NCBI GenBank assembly: GCA_900546635.1
Contig: URDS01000034.1
Coordinates: 1 to 22,402, forward strand
Length of the DNA stretch: 22,402 nt
Source: an uncultured Eubacteriales bacterium
Lineage (GTDB): Bacteria > Bacillota > Clostridia > Oscillospirales > CAG-272
Direction of reading: 5' to 3'
This document shows, piece by piece, positions 22,402-22,402 of the stretch. Positions within the stretch are counted from its first letter, which is position 1. The number at the start of each line of letters is the position of its first letter. Below the pieces are notes generated by a model. That model was not told the DNA's origin. It made no database searches and was given only the letters and a program-made list of their open reading frames with translations. The position numbers and the translations under genes were made by a program.

Positions 22402-22402
22402 A

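Overview
The window has two parts of different origin. Both suit an anaerobic Gram-positive of the class Clostridia: purine-rich ribosome-binding sites, lipoprotein signals, a Tn916-type conjugative-element module, and a methionine synthase split from its reactivation domain. I cannot name a genus from the sequence alone.

Positions 1 to about 6,650 are AT-rich and look like the cargo end of a Tn916/Tn1549-like integrative element. A minus-strand two-component system (response regulator, then histidine kinase) is divergent from a plus-strand operon of one ATPase, two ABC-2 type permeases and a small membrane protein. This layout is typical of peptide-antibiotic sensing and immunity modules (LanFEG/CprABC-like). 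The divergent gap holds a two-copy direct repeat with 11-bp spacing, a good candidate binding site for the regulator. Next come a terminator, a structured leader with a possible 18-codon ORF, and homologues of Tn916 orf7 (sigma-like) and orf8. No excisionase or integrase follows. Instead there are about 745 bp of non-coding DNA rich in inverted repeats, including four 15-bp iterons and a 113-bp element with 13-bp terminal inverted repeats.

From about 6,700 the DNA is more GC-rich and looks like host chromosome, nearly all on the minus strand. In transcription order a heterodimeric ABC exporter (16,643 to 13,193) is followed by a methionine/SAM-recycling run: MTA/SAH nucleosidase, metF, a stand-alone cobalamin-reactivation protein, metH without that domain, and a DUF2079 membrane protein. 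The last three enzyme genes are joined by ATGA overlaps.

Upstream lie three more minus-strand units. One is a lipoprotein with YD-type repeats and a VanY-type carboxypeptidase domain; its C-terminal tail is displaced by two apparent single-base deletions. Another is an InlB-repeat lipoprotein apparently co-transcribed with xpt. The third is a small RNHCP zinc-ribbon protein, divergent from a plus-strand membrane-anchored low-complexity protein. Three minus-strand units share one promoter design: a -35 box with 17-bp spacing to the -10, a TG or similar extension, and an AAAATA run. The window ends in a cluster of palindromes resembling a dispersed repeat.

The most unusual items are the nested YD/VanY lipoprotein with its frameshifted tail and the non-coding tail of the mobile element. 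I do not see clear proof of a wholly new system.
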